A stretch of 64,000 bases of DNA from Ophiosphaerella korrae (taxonomy: Eukaryota > Ascomycota > Dothideomycetes > Pleosporales > Phaeosphaeriaceae): assembly GCA_028456385.1 (NCBI GenBank), contig JALNQF010000015.1, positions 62,001 through 126,000 of the forward strand, written 5' to 3'. The translations under genes were made by a program, and so were the position numbers. The notes under the pieces are model-generated. The model searched no databases. It had not been told where the DNA came from and saw only the letters and a program-made list of their open reading frames with translations. Below, in pieces: positions 23,143 through 34,985 of the stretch (its first letter is position 1; every line of letters starts with the position of its first letter).

Positions 23143-23773
23143 TCGAGTTATGCCATAAGCTACCGAAATAGCAAGGTACTATTGTCTATAACGCTACGTT
23201 GAGGCATATTTAAGCGAGGCCGAATCAGGATGGATCCTTTGTAAGTCAGGTGTCGCTCAACACCACTCGGCGAGGAACCAAGGAGCCTCAAAAGAGGTGG
23301 ATGATTCCCAATGATGCAATACAAACTTCAAATATGAAAGGAATAAAATATCACAGTTATCTCTTACCAATGCTTCCTCAGAATATATTCGCATCTCCAC
23401 CTGACATTCTCCTAATGATGCGGGGTCTATCGCAATGGACGCATCATGAGATGCTTGGCTGCCTGAAATGGACTTGTCGACTAACCAAGCGGGGTAGTGT
23501 TATCCCCCACTACAGGAAGATAAACAGCATTGACGACACTAAAACTGTTGTCCCCTACACATTATTCGCTGGGTTCTGGAGTAATGTTATCAGGGCCCTG
23601 TGTTTGCAGCCTGACACTGAACGTGTTTATGCGAGATAGATACTACATCAAACAACTATTTCACTCCCTCGTGACCAAGTGCTTCGTCTTCATCTAATCA
23701 AAATTTCTATTCATCTCAGACATACGGCTTCTGGCACTCAAAGATTGTGGTGCCTTTATCACAGTCAGCCACA
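23143..23773. other. Intergenic
   Basis: About 0.63 kb between ALG9 and the DUF3445 gene on the same strand. The 129-codon frame at 23250-23639 shows no domain, no membrane or signal segment and no splice partner, so it is not called. Confidence 0.55.
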
Positions 23774-25365
23774 ATGATCTCGCAGATGACCCCATACATA
23801 GGAGATCGAGTAGAACGACTTCAACGGATGATTTGTCATTGCTATCAAAAAGCACAAATTCAACTTAACACGGCTGCCCAGCGTAACAACATAGATCTAG
23901 GAGCAGCTTTCTATGCCAGTCTCGTTTTCCTTACGTGTGCCTGGCTAGCTTTCGTAGCTACACAGCGTCTCCGCTCGCGTGCACGCAATGGACTCGCACC
24001 ACCGAGCACGCCGAATTACGAAAAGAGATGGCCATTCAAAGCACCCGATAGGCCAGCTGGAGGTACGGTTGCAAACACATAACCTCGTCACGTTAGCTAC
24101 TTCTCGCATTACAAAAGTTGCGTCTAACATGTCTACTCCCAGTATGGACTCCAATACCCTTCAAACGGCCTACAGCACCACCATATCCCGACTGGTCCCT
24201 CGAGCACACCAAGCCCTTGCCCTACCGCCCGTTCCGCTACGGCCCCAAATACAACATCACAATGGGCCTGCGGACCATGCACTGGGACGAATGGATCGAA
24301 CTCGACAACCAATTCCTAGCCTTCCATTCCCAAAAGGCGCACCGCATCCTCACCCGGGGCGCAAAATGCAGCAAAACTGCGCCCGAGGCATTCCCCAGCG
24401 CCATGGAGATGCTGGAAGAGTTCTGCGACTACCTCCCCCAACGGTATCCCAGCCTGTTCCACAAGACGGCTGTGGGGGTGGACAACGTGGTCACGGGCGA
24501 GAGTTTCAACATTGTTGAGCGGCCGCTCAAGGAGGACCCGATGCAGATGGCTGCACGCATGGTGCAGGATGACCTGGCCATCATGTGTGAAAAAGATGAC
24601 GGCGAGTACCATCTCCTCGCGGGCTCCATTCTGCTCGCTGGCTTCTGGAAATTAGAGGATAAATTCGGAATGCCGCTCTCGGAAATACACACGTCGGGTG
24701 ATGTTCCTGGGTTCAAGAGCAAACTGGAAAAGGTAGGAAGTTTTGTGCAGTGTTTTCTTGCAAGGACGGCGCTAACAATGTGTGCTTGGGTTACGTAGGG
24801 TATGAAGAATTTCTTTCGGCGTGTTCAGCCGCAGACAGCTGTATTGAGGAACAATTACTTTATTCAGGTAGATGACAAGTTGGCATGGTCAGAGAGTATA
24901 GGAGAGGAAGATGGAGAGGGGATTGGGTGGGGTTCGGCGGAGAGAAATAAAGCCATTGAACACCACTGGTTTAGGAGCGAGAGACAGAGCTTGAGAAGGT
25001 ACGTTGGAGGTTTTTATTTTTTTTTATTTTTTTTTTTTTTATTTTCTGGGTTGAGATGGTGTGAACGTTGGTCAGGGTTATTACAATTGATACTGATTTG
25101 AATTTCTAGACTTCCCCGTACGGGTGGTGTTGTCTTCACCATCCGGACATATTTCCATCCAATCACTGAAATTTGCAAGGAACCATATGTACCCGGTCGG
25201 CTGGCGAGCGCGGTACGCAGTTGGGGTGATGACGTCGGTAGATACAAGGGCAGGGAGAATTACCAGGGCGTGCTGCTGGAGTACCTGGATAGGAAACACA
25301 AAGAGCAGGTCCAGGGAGGCTTGGATGTGTCTAAAGAGGAAGAAGGGCAAATGTATCCGTTTTAG
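23774..25365 (+). CDS. DUF3445 haem-dependent oxidative N-demethylase-like protein, membrane anchored
   Basis: join(23774..24062,24143..24732,24799..24998,25110..25365), 444 aa. All three introns have good consensus (GTACGG..CCCAG, GTAGGA..CGTAG, GTACGT..TCTAG), and joining them restores a continuous DUF3445 protein. The N-terminus carries a single membrane segment at about 40-60 ('FYASLVFLTCAWLAFVAT'). The soluble part starts at 'PFRYGPKYNITMGL' and includes 'MHWDEWIELD', 'GVDNVVTGESFNIV', 'MVQDDLAIM', 'AGSILLAGFWKLEDKFG' and 'IHTSGDVPGFKSKLEK'. DUF3445 contains the bacterial dimethylamine-demethylating HODM alpha-like enzymes, in which a haem-bound protein oxidatively removes N-methyl groups; the fungal substrate is unknown. 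The C-terminal half contains 'FTIRTYFHPI' and ends at 'GQMYPF'. Third-intron T/A-rich runs are long but typical. Confidence 0.8.
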
Positions 25366-26517
25366 GGCTGATGACCGTGTGCTGTGGTGCTACCAGAGCC
25401 AGAACTGGTACGGTGCGGCATTGATGCTCGACCGTGCTCCAATGTGGGTTTGATCATGCTGGGCTCTGCTGAGCGAGATGATGCGAGTCATGTGGCGAAT
25501 CCAGGAGAGTTTGTGATCTTGGCGTGGAGAAAGGCAGATGCGTGATAACAAGGCCTGAGGGCTGCAAATAGTGGGTAAAGGCGAACTGACTCGATTGGGG
25601 CAGGTTAGTCGGGTTTAGTGGGAAACGGGTGGCCAGCGAGAGGTGTGTTGACGCCGGCAAGCCGCGGCCGACGCAGGGCATATTTTCTGATGGGAGGGTC
25701 AAGTCTGGACCGGGAGAAACGGGCATCAGGCTGGAGGCGACGATGTGCGGTGCGTGGTTGCCCAAGGCGGGGTGCTGGTGTTTGGGAGATGATGATGCTG
25801 GGGCAGATCCAAGGCAACCGTTGGGGCGGGAGGGATGGACCCTCGAGATCTCGTGGCTGGGGCTAGCGGCGAGCGGGCGCGAGATGCATGGCAGGTCGGC
25901 GACTGCGGGACGAGCGGTGATTGGTGTGTGACAGACATGGTGATTGGTGTCTGGGGGCTGGCGGTGGCGGCCTAGGAAGCAAGTAGGCATCTCGGTAGAT
26001 GCAGGCGTCGGGTAATTGCGCGCAGGCGAGGTGGGCAGCGGAGAGACTGGCCGACACGGCACATGGGTAGGCACACGGGCAGACGGGCAGGACTGCAAAG
26101 ATGCCATGGCTGGACGGGCAGTATCTGCCAGGACGGTGTATGCGAACAGGTTGCAGGGAGCAGCGCAGGCCCCGGAGGCTCTCGGAGCAGGGCGGACGGT
26201 GCTCCATGAGGCCTAGCGGGCATTGCTTTTGGGTGGCGGCAGCGGCTGGTTGGCCGCAGGCACAGGCGGCCTGTCGTGGCGCTGGCTAGCATGGCCAGCA
26301 TGGCTGGGAAGGCCATGGCGACAGGGCTGTGACTTCAACCGCTGTGGTCGACTGCTCCGACTTCCTCTCTCTCCTTCCTTCTGCCAGGCCGCTTGACGCC
26401 CAGTACTAGTACCGGCATGGCTGCAGCCTGCCCGACTTCTCTGGCCCAGCTCGCGCCTCGCTTTTCCTGACGCTGCCCTCCACCGCCGGCGCTCTGTGGG
26501 CCAGACAATGGGGAAGC
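25366..26517. other. Intergenic / LTE1 upstream region
   Basis: About 1.15 kb, GC-rich, with overlapping frames of 60-220 codons on both strands that have no recognisable domain. It is best read as the promoter and leader of the LTE1-like gene. Confidence 0.5.
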
Positions 26518-29500
26518 ATGTCGCTCCCGGCTCTGCAGCAGAATGCGTACCCACGGCCGCACTACCCAGGCCCCCCTGCCGAACCTCACCGCGACCTGCT
26601 GCTCGGCGTGGGCAAACGACGTCCTGACGATGCACCACGCCTGCGCCGCGTCAAGGACTCTCGCGAGCAGCTCAAGGCCAGGACACGCGCACGCGGCGCG
26701 AGCAGCGGCACCATCGACACGGCCACCACTGCGGCCACCACTGCTGCCACCGCGGCCACCTCCTCGACCGCTGCGGGGCGCTCGTACACCGTCGCCAACG
26801 TGCACAACGGCGTTATCTATCTGAGGTGGGTCCCCTCCGTCCTGCTGTTGTTGGCGCTGGTGTTGATGCTGATGCTGATGTTGATGTGGATGTTTACCCA
26901 CCTGCCTTTTTTTCTTCCTGCCCTCTGCCCCCACTGACCTTGCTTCGCCAGACCAACCCTCCACACCAGGAACCAGCGCAGCCACACCCAGCCTGATCCC
27001 TTTGTCTTCCCGCCCCAGACGCCGCCCGACAGCGCAAACCTCGACTCGCTGTCGCCTGCCCGCCCGACAAGCAATGAATGGGAGCAGAGTCTGCATGGTT
27101 CCCGGACGCCGCGCTCTGAGCCCACGCCTTCCCCCTCGCCAGACAATGCCCGCCACGAGCAGCACCAGCTGCGCCCACTCGCACACGTCCGCTCGCACTC
27201 CTTCTCCACCATCGACGAGCACACCGTCGCCTCGCTCGCCAACGACCCCGGCACCTTCAAGGTCGTGATCGAGCGTGCACCCTACGGCCGCCCCAAGACG
27301 GCCGACACCTCGTCCTTTCCTCTGCTCCAGGTCCCCATCCCCGACTACAGGCTGGGCACTCCCCGTTTCAGCCACCACGGCACTCTCGATCTGCGCAGTT
27401 CCGTCTACACACGTTCTTCCGCGCCCGACGACGTTGCCATCTCGCTGCTCACCCCCCAGCGCGCCGGCACCCACTCCTTTCTCTCGTCCCGTCCCCGGTC
27501 AGACGCCTATTCGCCCATTCCCCACCAGTACCGTGCGACCATGGACCGCCCTCCCATGCCCACCTCGGCCCCGTCTTCCTCTCGCGTGTCCCATATCCCC
27601 ATTGGCCCGCGGCTATACGACGCCCTGACAGCAAATCCAGATGACAAGGCTGTTGTGCGCTTCTCTCCCTCTGGCGAGATACTAGCAGCCACCCCGTCCC
27701 GTCTGATCGCTCACATCACCTCCCCGAGCTTCCTCGATTACGAGCTACTTTCGGATTTCTTTCTTACCTTCCGTGCCTTTCTCAGCACCAGGGATTTGAT
27801 AGCCTACCTCATTGCCCGATTGCGTTGGGCTGTTGACCGCCAAGATGACTTTGGCCGCATTGTGCGTGTACGCACCTTTGTCGCCCTGCGCCATTGGATT
27901 CTGAACTACTTCGCCGACGATTTTGTGCCCACCTACAAATTGCGACTCTATGTATGTGAGCTTGTGAACGGCCTGTACAACGATCTACGAAACCGTGCGG
28001 ATGGGGGAGGGGGTGATATCAAGATCGTCGGGGAGCTGAAGAAATGCTGGAAACGAACTTGTGCCATGTATTGGGAGGCTGGGGTCGGTATTGAACACAG
28101 TTCGCCAAACGAAGATCTCCTTCCGGGTGGACAAATGGGCTCACAGCCCTCAACCGAGGAGCTCATGCCCGTTGCACCCACGCCTACCACTCCCAAGCAA
28201 CAATCAGTCCTTGATGTCAAAGAATCAATGGGCGCCAACCCCAGTGATCAGTTCGCTAGTCGGCACATGGATTGGGCTCAGCGAGCTCGCCATACTCCCC
28301 AGAATTCGATAAGCTCACCATATGTACCCTCACACGACTACGAAACCTTACCGGTACCGTTATCACCAGCAAGTGAACAGAGTATCCATGTACTCTCGTG
28401 TTCTATTCCAATGCGGAGTCTAAACAAAAGCGAGCAACCAATCGATCTGCCCCTGTATCCTCATCCTGTCCCTGTCCCTGTAGGCACCACTCGAATAGCA
28501 GCCGCCAGCCCACAGCAGGTGACGACAGTCAAGAAGATGAATCAGCGTTCCCATGCCCACAAACGTAGTGGAAGTTTCTCGGATGCACTGAGAGACAGTC
28601 GAGCACCACTTTCGATTCCCAAATACAATTCTCCAGAAACAGCTGCATCCATAGTGTCAAACATGCCTGGAAGTTTAGTGCGTGGTGGATTGTTCCAGCC
28701 TGGCTCACCATATATCGAAACGAAAAGCCTTCGGCATGCACGCTCACGCATCCAACTCGAAGCTGAATATGAGACTCCTCAAGAGATAGACAAATCAGCT
28801 TATCCAACAAGCCCTGGAATGAAGAAGATCTTTGGCAGTGTTCGACGTGCGCTCAGTACCAGACAAACAGGTGGTTCCACGCCATACCTTAACAATACCG
28901 CACATCATCGGCAGCCCCAATCGTCTCGCTCTTCCAATTCAGGGACAATATCAACAGGTCCGGGAGCAGTACAGAAACGACGCCCTACTCGAAGTAGACC
29001 ACAAGTGCGCATAGATCTTTTGGCTTCTCAAGTCGCCGAGAGTTTCAGAGAGGCTGTAAGGGAACAGTTAGAAAATGAGAACCAACAGCGCTATAGCACC
29101 AATCCCCCTGATTTGGGAGGATTTGAGTTCGAGTTTGACAAACATGATGCCCCCATCTCAGAGGACCGTGAGAAGCCCCCTCGTGCACCCGATCCTCGAG
29201 TGCATAGCAACATCACCAGTGGAAGCAAATCCATTCTCATCATTGATGATACCAGAGCTCCGCCCCTGCCCATAATGTCCGGTGCTCTGCCTGTTCCATC
29301 TCAAAAAAAAGTAGATGTGAGCAAGCCAGCCGAAATTCAACATCAGGAGCTACTATCTAGTGATGAACACAACATCAAGAAGAGTAGCATCCACCAACCC
29401 GAAAATTTGAATCTTTACAGCCCCCCGGATCCCCCGGCAGCCAAAAGTCAAGACCGTGTCTCGCGAATCACTGTACAACAACGACCTGTCACTAAACAGA

Positions 29501-31787
29501 GAAGATCCATGTCAGAAGGGCGAGAGCCAGGGCAGATGCACTCTTTCAGACGCCGCGGGTCTACCAAAACGTCTATTACACGCACTAGATCGCTGAGACG
29601 ACATGCATCTTACAACAGCGTACTAAGCCGACGTAGGGGTCCTGACAGCGTTGCCACATTCCAAACCATGTCCTCGAACAACGATCCATTCTTCCTCGAC
29701 CACCCTGGTAGTGGGACAGTCCCACCTACGCGTCAGCTTCGTCGGCGGCCGGGTGGTGATCTTCGCGCCGCAGATCACGTTCAAGATCTTGAACACATCA
29801 AGCGCCCCTACTCCACGGGATCAATTTCCAATTTCACTCATTCGGTGGCAAACTCCGTTATCTTGAGGGCGGATCGTTATATTGATCCATCATCAGAGCC
29901 CAGCCAGCAAGCAGAACAGGATGAGGCCGAAGTTGAGGCCAAAGAGCCTCCAAAGAACCCAATCTCACTAGTCGCCACACATTCATCCCAACCCAATCTC
30001 AGACCCTCGTTCGAGGCTGAAGTTGCAAAGCTTGCTGCCCTACCAGATGACACTGATGACGAAGGCGGAGTGGAGTCTGCTTTGATGAAGTTGGAAGGAC
30101 GATACGAAAAGCGATCACCCAGTGACAGCTTACCTCAGGGCATAGTTGAACTGGAACTGCATGATGGTGCTCTTGGGGAATATGTGAGCCTTGGTGAGAA
30201 TCTATCCGAACACAACAACGCACATGATGAGATCGAAAATGCTCTACACCAACCATTAGCTTCCTCCGAACCAGACGGCGACGACGACGACGACGACCTA
30301 TATCGATTGTCAGCGGACAACTTCAAGCAACGCATGCCTGCGGTGAGCTCGCAGGGTGGATCAGAAGATTCGTACTCATCAATACCCCTTCTTGATCGCG
30401 GACTAAGTGACATTATAACGACCCGACATGTGGAAACACGCGAAACTATGCGATCATCGGCAAAACCATCGCCGCTGCAACTGGCTAGCAACACGAACAA
30501 TCTGGCCACATCATTGAATTCGTCACTTGAGTACGTTGTGGAGACTGATAGCATGAAGAGAATACCAACTGGTTCTACTCGGCCACTGTCACCTGTGGCC
30601 CGTGAGTCTTTCCTTCTTGACGAGGACGAAGACCTCGGTGATAAAGAGACGATTGGCGCAAGATCTGATGGGACCAGCCACGGCGTTAGAAGTTTCTTTG
30701 ACGATGAGCCAGCAACGGTAGAGGAAGCATCGCAAGACCTCCCGACGCACCCAATGCGCCATCCGCCAACACCGCCTCTCACTGCACATCGGCTCGAAAA
30801 CGTCTTACCAAACCCCACAGTTTTCGAACGTGGTTTGCCAACGCCTGTCCTTACACCCCCGGCTTCTCGGCTCAAGCATCAGACATTTGGATCACCCATT
30901 CGGCTTGCTGAATCGCCCATTGAGCCAAATGACTCCCAGGAAAAGCCAACAGTGCCAGCCGCACATATACCTTTCGTTCTCGCATACGACTCTGAGGTAC
31001 TTGCTCAACAGTTCACTATCGTGGAGAAGGATGCTTTGGACGAGATTGACTGGAAGGAACTCATCGAATTACGTTGGAAACAATCATCGCCACAAATTCG
31101 CGATTGGGTCCACTATCTCCAAAGCGAAGAAGCTCGAGGTGTAGATGTTGTCATCGCTCGGTTCAACCTTGTGGTCAAGTGGGTCGTATCCGAGTGCGTC
31201 TTGACAGAAGATATCCAAGAACGAGCTCGATGCATTGTAAAATATATTCACATCGCGACACATGCCCGCCGACTTCGAAACTACGCAACCATGTACCAGA
31301 TCGCTATTGCTCTCATCTCGAATGATATCTCACGACTTCGGAGAACATGGGCTCTCGTCCCCGCTGCAGAGCTACACATCATGAAGGAGTTGGAGGCTAT
31401 AGTACAACCTCTCCGAAACTTCCACAACCTTCGACTCGAGATGGAGACTGCAACTGTCGATGATGGGTGCATTCCATTTATTGGTGCGATGAAACATGCT
31501 TTATTCGTTCTGCAGTCAGCTAACATATGCCAGGCATATACACTCGCGATTTGATTTACAACGCTCAAAAACCAGCATTCATCGACGCCCCGCCTGTCGA
31601 TGGGGAGCGACTGGTGAACTTTGAACGACACCACACGGCCGCCACGATTGTTAAAAACCTGCTTCGCCTCCTTGAAGCCAGTTCAAAGTACATGTTCAAG
31701 GTTGAAGCACATATTATCAGCAAATGTCTTTGGCTGGCTGCGCTGACAGATGATGAGATCAGTAAGCGCAGCCGCCTTTGTGAATGA
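26518..31787 (+). CDS. LTE1: Lte1-type guanine nucleotide exchange factor (REM + RasGEF)
   Basis: join(26518..26825,26952..31483,31534..31787), 1697 aa. A 126-bp intron follows 'NGVIYLR', and a 50-bp intron (GTGCGA..GCCAG) near the end joins 'IPFIG' to 'IYTRDLIYN'. The N-terminal part contains 'GRSYTVANVHNGVIYLR', typical of fungal Lte1. The RasGEF N-terminal (REM) domain is at about 334-470 ('YELLSDFFLTFRAFLSTRD', 'RVRTFVALRHWILNYF'). A roughly 970-residue Ser/Pro-rich disordered middle with many basic-Ser clusters follows, then the catalytic CDC25-type RasGEF domain at about 1445-1690 ('AQQFTIVEKDALDEIDW', 'RCIVKYIHIATHARRLRNY', 'LRRTW'). Lte1 acts at the cortex on mitotic exit through the Tem1/Ras network. 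The middle region includes a poly-Asp run (30279-30296). Confidence 0.88.
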
Positions 31788-32618
31788 TCAGATACCCCGA
31801 CATATAACCTCTCTTTTTGGTGCCAGCATTTTAGCGAGCATCCCAATCTTTGCGACCCTGATAATTATTCTCCTATCTCAACGATAATAATACCCACAGC
31901 AAGCGTTTACAGCGCTGCATCAGCCCGACATGAATCATGACGGTAATTTCCTTTATATGTTGGTTGGTTGCATATATGTAACGTCGCTCGCGACAAAGAT
32001 GTAATAAATAGCTCACGCTTGGAGGATCACGTTTTTGTATATGGTAGTTACATGGCAATGCTGTTAGACCATACCGTGGATTGGTGTTCTGAATCTACCT
32101 AAATACAAGAATATATACCGACTAGTATTGCTCTATCTTTACACCTTAATCATGGCACTGTAAGCGCAGAGGCGCGTGTTCGCATCACATTGCCTTGGCA
32201 GTCTGACCGGAAAGCCTAGTAGTGGTGTGGTGTAGGGCTGAGCTAGTACCGTTAGAGTGCATCGGTGATAGACTGGCCCCCAATTCCCATGTAGTCTGGC
32301 ATCTGCCTATGTCTGCCTATGGGGTGCCCCACAACAAAACTACTGCGCCTTTGAGGCCTCCTGTACGGAGGACACATGGCGTTCACAGACGAAAGCACCT
32401 CGTCCCCAGCCTTGATTGCTCTATATTCTCCATGTCCTTGACCTGCTGCACATCCCGTCTCGCGTTGTACTTGCCAGCACGGTAGTGATTGTGCGCTATA
32501 TACATGGTGCTTTTGAACCTTGCGAAGCCGCGCGTATAACTTACTACTACAACTTTCCGGGTCTTGTAGCCTTTTTGGGTATTGACGTGTAGATGTAAAG
32601 ATATATGGGCGTCTAGGC
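31788..32618. other. Intergenic LTE1 / CorA
   Basis: About 0.83 kb between two genes on the same strand. The first 350 bp is AT-rich 3' flank; the rest is probably the CorA promoter. No gene seen. Confidence 0.55.
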
Positions 32619-34985
32619 ATGTCGGCCATGGAGCGCTCCAAAAGCGACCCACCACCACCACCCATCACGGTCGAGGATACGGCCACAGGCGAGCCACCAC
32701 AACCAAGCCCAAGTCCAACGCAAATAACATCACGTTCATTCAGCGCGTACGAGCGCCCTAGAGCCGATCGCACAGCCTCGCAAATTTCGAATTACGAACG
32801 CGAGCCAGATCGTGACCGCGAACCTGCACGCAAAAGTACCTCAGGCTTTGGCCACCGACGCAAGCACAGCCCAAATATCGAGTGGAAAGAGAGGTGGACC
32901 AAGGATAGCTGGAAACAGGGTCGCATACTTCTCATCGACTATGTCTCAAAGGAACACACGGGCGAAGGAAGGAAAAGGATTGTCGCGCAGGAGTTTGGCG
33001 ACATTGACAGCCTGCGTCGCTTCTACCGAAAAGAATACCTCTCTGCCCAGGCCGCATTGAGAGTCATACACGTACAGAATGCGACTTGGGCTACGCGATT
33101 CCTTTTGCGCAAGTTCAACATCGACGCAAGCGACGACTTGGTGGGCACCACATTTGGCAGATGGGCAAGATACGAGAGGCCCCAGCAACGGGGTGGCAAG
33201 CCTGTCCTCAACGGCAAAACTTTTAGACCACAAAGGGATCCTTGGCGAGGTATCAGCCGTGCATCATTTGGCTGCGACTACCTCAAGCACTATGAGAAGG
33301 GAATACACGATTCACCAGCAGATAAACCCATGTTCGAACTCAATCACTACGATGAGACCGACCAGCCTGCATATGGCTCTGACGTTTACGTTCAACGCCT
33401 CTCTGTCTATGTACAACTGAGCGACGGTCGGCCTGGGCAAGCAGTAGATCCAGATATCCCGAATCCCTATAACGTGGAGGCATATGAGGACTATCAGCGG
33501 CTGAAAAAGTCTTATGGAAACGTTGACGCAAATGAGCATCGCGAAAGATATATGCCCAAGCTCAAAACGCTTGACAACAGTAATACTATCATAATCTTCG
33601 AGAACTCGCATTCTGGTTCTGTCAAAGACACACTTATTGGTGCACGGCAAGAGCTAGAGTCTCGTTGGCGTCGGCTTACCTTTTATCTCCCTCATGAGGA
33701 GATGGCAAACGACGAAACACTAACAATAGGGTGTATGGACTTCATTCTCAAGGATGTTTTCAAAGCATTAACTCACAACTGGAACTTGTTCATCAATGCA
33801 TGTGAGACCCACGTCGGGATTTTGGAGGATAAGATCTATGAAAATCCTGCCGATGAGTCACGTGCTCCCGAGCTGTGGAAGAACAGTGCCCAGTGGCTCA
33901 AGGTCGAACGGTTACTCTACCTCCATGCGGACATTGTCAGGGAGATGAGCTTAAACCTCCATGAATTGGCCTTGAATGATCCAAAAGAAGACGATCCTTG
34001 GCTCGGTTTTGTGCCAGATGAGCTTGACAAACTCGCCGGCCGATGGGATCGAGATATCATAGCCCCAACCAGCGGTCTATCAGACCTCATGTATAAATCA
34101 TTAGGTATTAGGGACTCACGGCATTCACTGCAGCTCGGCTTGTCAATGTGGCGCCTCTCCTGGATAACATTCATATTCCTGCCACTTACCTTCACTGTCG
34201 GCTTCTTTGGAATGAATGTAGACACTTTCCAAGACAATCCACCTATCAAATGGTGGTTTGTCGCCTCTGTCCCAATACTCGCTCTTGTGCTCGCGCTCTG
34301 GTATACCGTCAAGCACAACCTTGCTACACGGCGGCAGAATCCCTTGCGCAGAGGTGTCTATGAAGCGCTCTACCACGAGCTCGCCACAGAGAACCCAACT
34401 CTCTGGACTCGGAAGGGTCCACGACCCAACATCGTGGCGGTAGGCTGGTGGCAGGGAGTCAAGTGGCAACTTATCACAAAGTGGTTCGGCAGCGACAAAC
34501 TAAAGCCCGCGCAAACATACGATGCAGCAACCGAAGACTTTGGTGCCTGGAGTCGCTGCAAACAATGGCTCGTCCGTCGCTGGCTGCCCGAATTATCAGT
34601 CTTACCAGCCAAGCTTCCCCCAACGGCATCTCAACCACCTGCCACATCCTTCTCGCAAACATCCAGTGCAAACAAGGATCTCGGCGTCGTTGGCGACCTC
34701 CTCTCCATCGCCACGCCTGTCGCCATCGCAGAACTCGAACCAACAGCCGCGAGCATGTTACAGGAACGTGTGCCGTTTGAACGGCTGCGCAGTGCGAGCT
34801 CTGGACGGAGTGAGGGCGGGGGAAGTCCGGGGAGGCCGGGTAGCTCCGGGGGAAATTCGGGGGTTATGGTGGAGGAAAAGGGGCCGAGTGAAGATGAGAG
34901 GAGTGATAACGAAGGTAGGAAGATCAAGGAGGGGGAGAAGAAGGAGAAGAGAAGGCAGAGGCTAGATGTGCCGTTTCAGTTTTGA
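32619..34985 (+). CDS. CorA-type magnesium/divalent cation transporter
   Basis: Single exon, 788 aa. It starts with a disordered, Pro- and Arg-rich N-terminus ('MSAMERSKSDPPPPP'). A large cytosolic alpha/beta part follows, with long helices near 330-500, ending in the two CorA transmembrane helices: TM1 at about 511-535 ('WITFIFLPLTFTVGFFGMNV') closed by the pore signature GMN at residues 531-533, and TM2 at about 545-565 ('WWFVASVPILALVLALWY'). The short acidic loop between them ('DTFQDNP') replaces the bacterial MPEL. Beyond TM2 is an unusually long cytosolic tail of over 200 residues ending in a Lys/Glu-rich stretch; bacterial CorA ends a few residues after TM2. Which metal is carried, and whether it sits in the plasma or vacuolar membrane, cannot be told. 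Confidence 0.88.
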   Translation: MSAMERSKSDPPPPPITVEDTATGEPPQPSPSPTQITSRSFSAYERPRADRTASQISNYEREPDRDREPARKSTSGFGHRRKHSPNIEWKERWTKDSWKQGRILLIDYVSKEHTGEGRKRIVAQEFGDIDSLRRFYRKEYLSAQAALRVIHVQNATWATRFLLRKFNIDASDDLVGTTFGRWARYERPQQRGGKPVLNGKTFRPQRDPWRGISRASFGCDYLKHYEKGIHDSPADKPMFELNHYDETDQPAYGSDVYVQRLSVYVQLSDGRPGQAVDPDIPNPYNVEAYEDYQRLKKSYGNVDANEHRERYMPKLKTLDNSNTIIIFENSHSGSVKDTLIGARQELESRWRRLTFYLPHEEMANDETLTIGCMDFILKDVFKALTHNWNLFINACETHVGILEDKIYENPADESRAPELWKNSAQWLKVERLLYLHADIVREMSLNLHELALNDPKEDDPWLGFVPDELDKLAGRWDRDIIAPTSGLSDLMYKSLGIRDSRHSLQLGLSMWRLSWITFIFLPLTFTVGFFGMNVDTFQDNPPIKWWFVASVPILALVLALWYTVKHNLATRRQNPLRRGVYEALYHELATENPTLWTRKGPRPNIVAVGWWQGVKWQLITKWFGSDKLKPAQTYDAATEDFGAWSRCKQWLVRRWLPELSVLPAKLPPTASQPPATSFSQTSSANKDLGVVGDLLSIATPVAIAELEPTAASMLQERVPFERLRSASSGRSEGGGSPGRPGSSGGNSGVMVEEKGPSEDERSDNEGRKIKEGEKKEKRRQRLDVPFQF

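Noticed and set aside
23250..23639. 129-codon plus-strand frame after ALG9
   Set aside because: No domain, odd composition, no introns or promoter; probably chance.
25454..26107. 217-codon minus-strand frame in the LTE1 upstream region
   Set aside because: Pro/Ser/His-rich without domain; several overlapping frames of similar quality on both strands indicate GC-driven chance.
26335..27474. Minus-strand open frame of 379 codons opposite the LTE1 5' end
   Set aside because: Gly/Arg-rich low-complexity composition, exactly antisense to a GC-rich coding exon and intron; no domain. It is a shadow frame.
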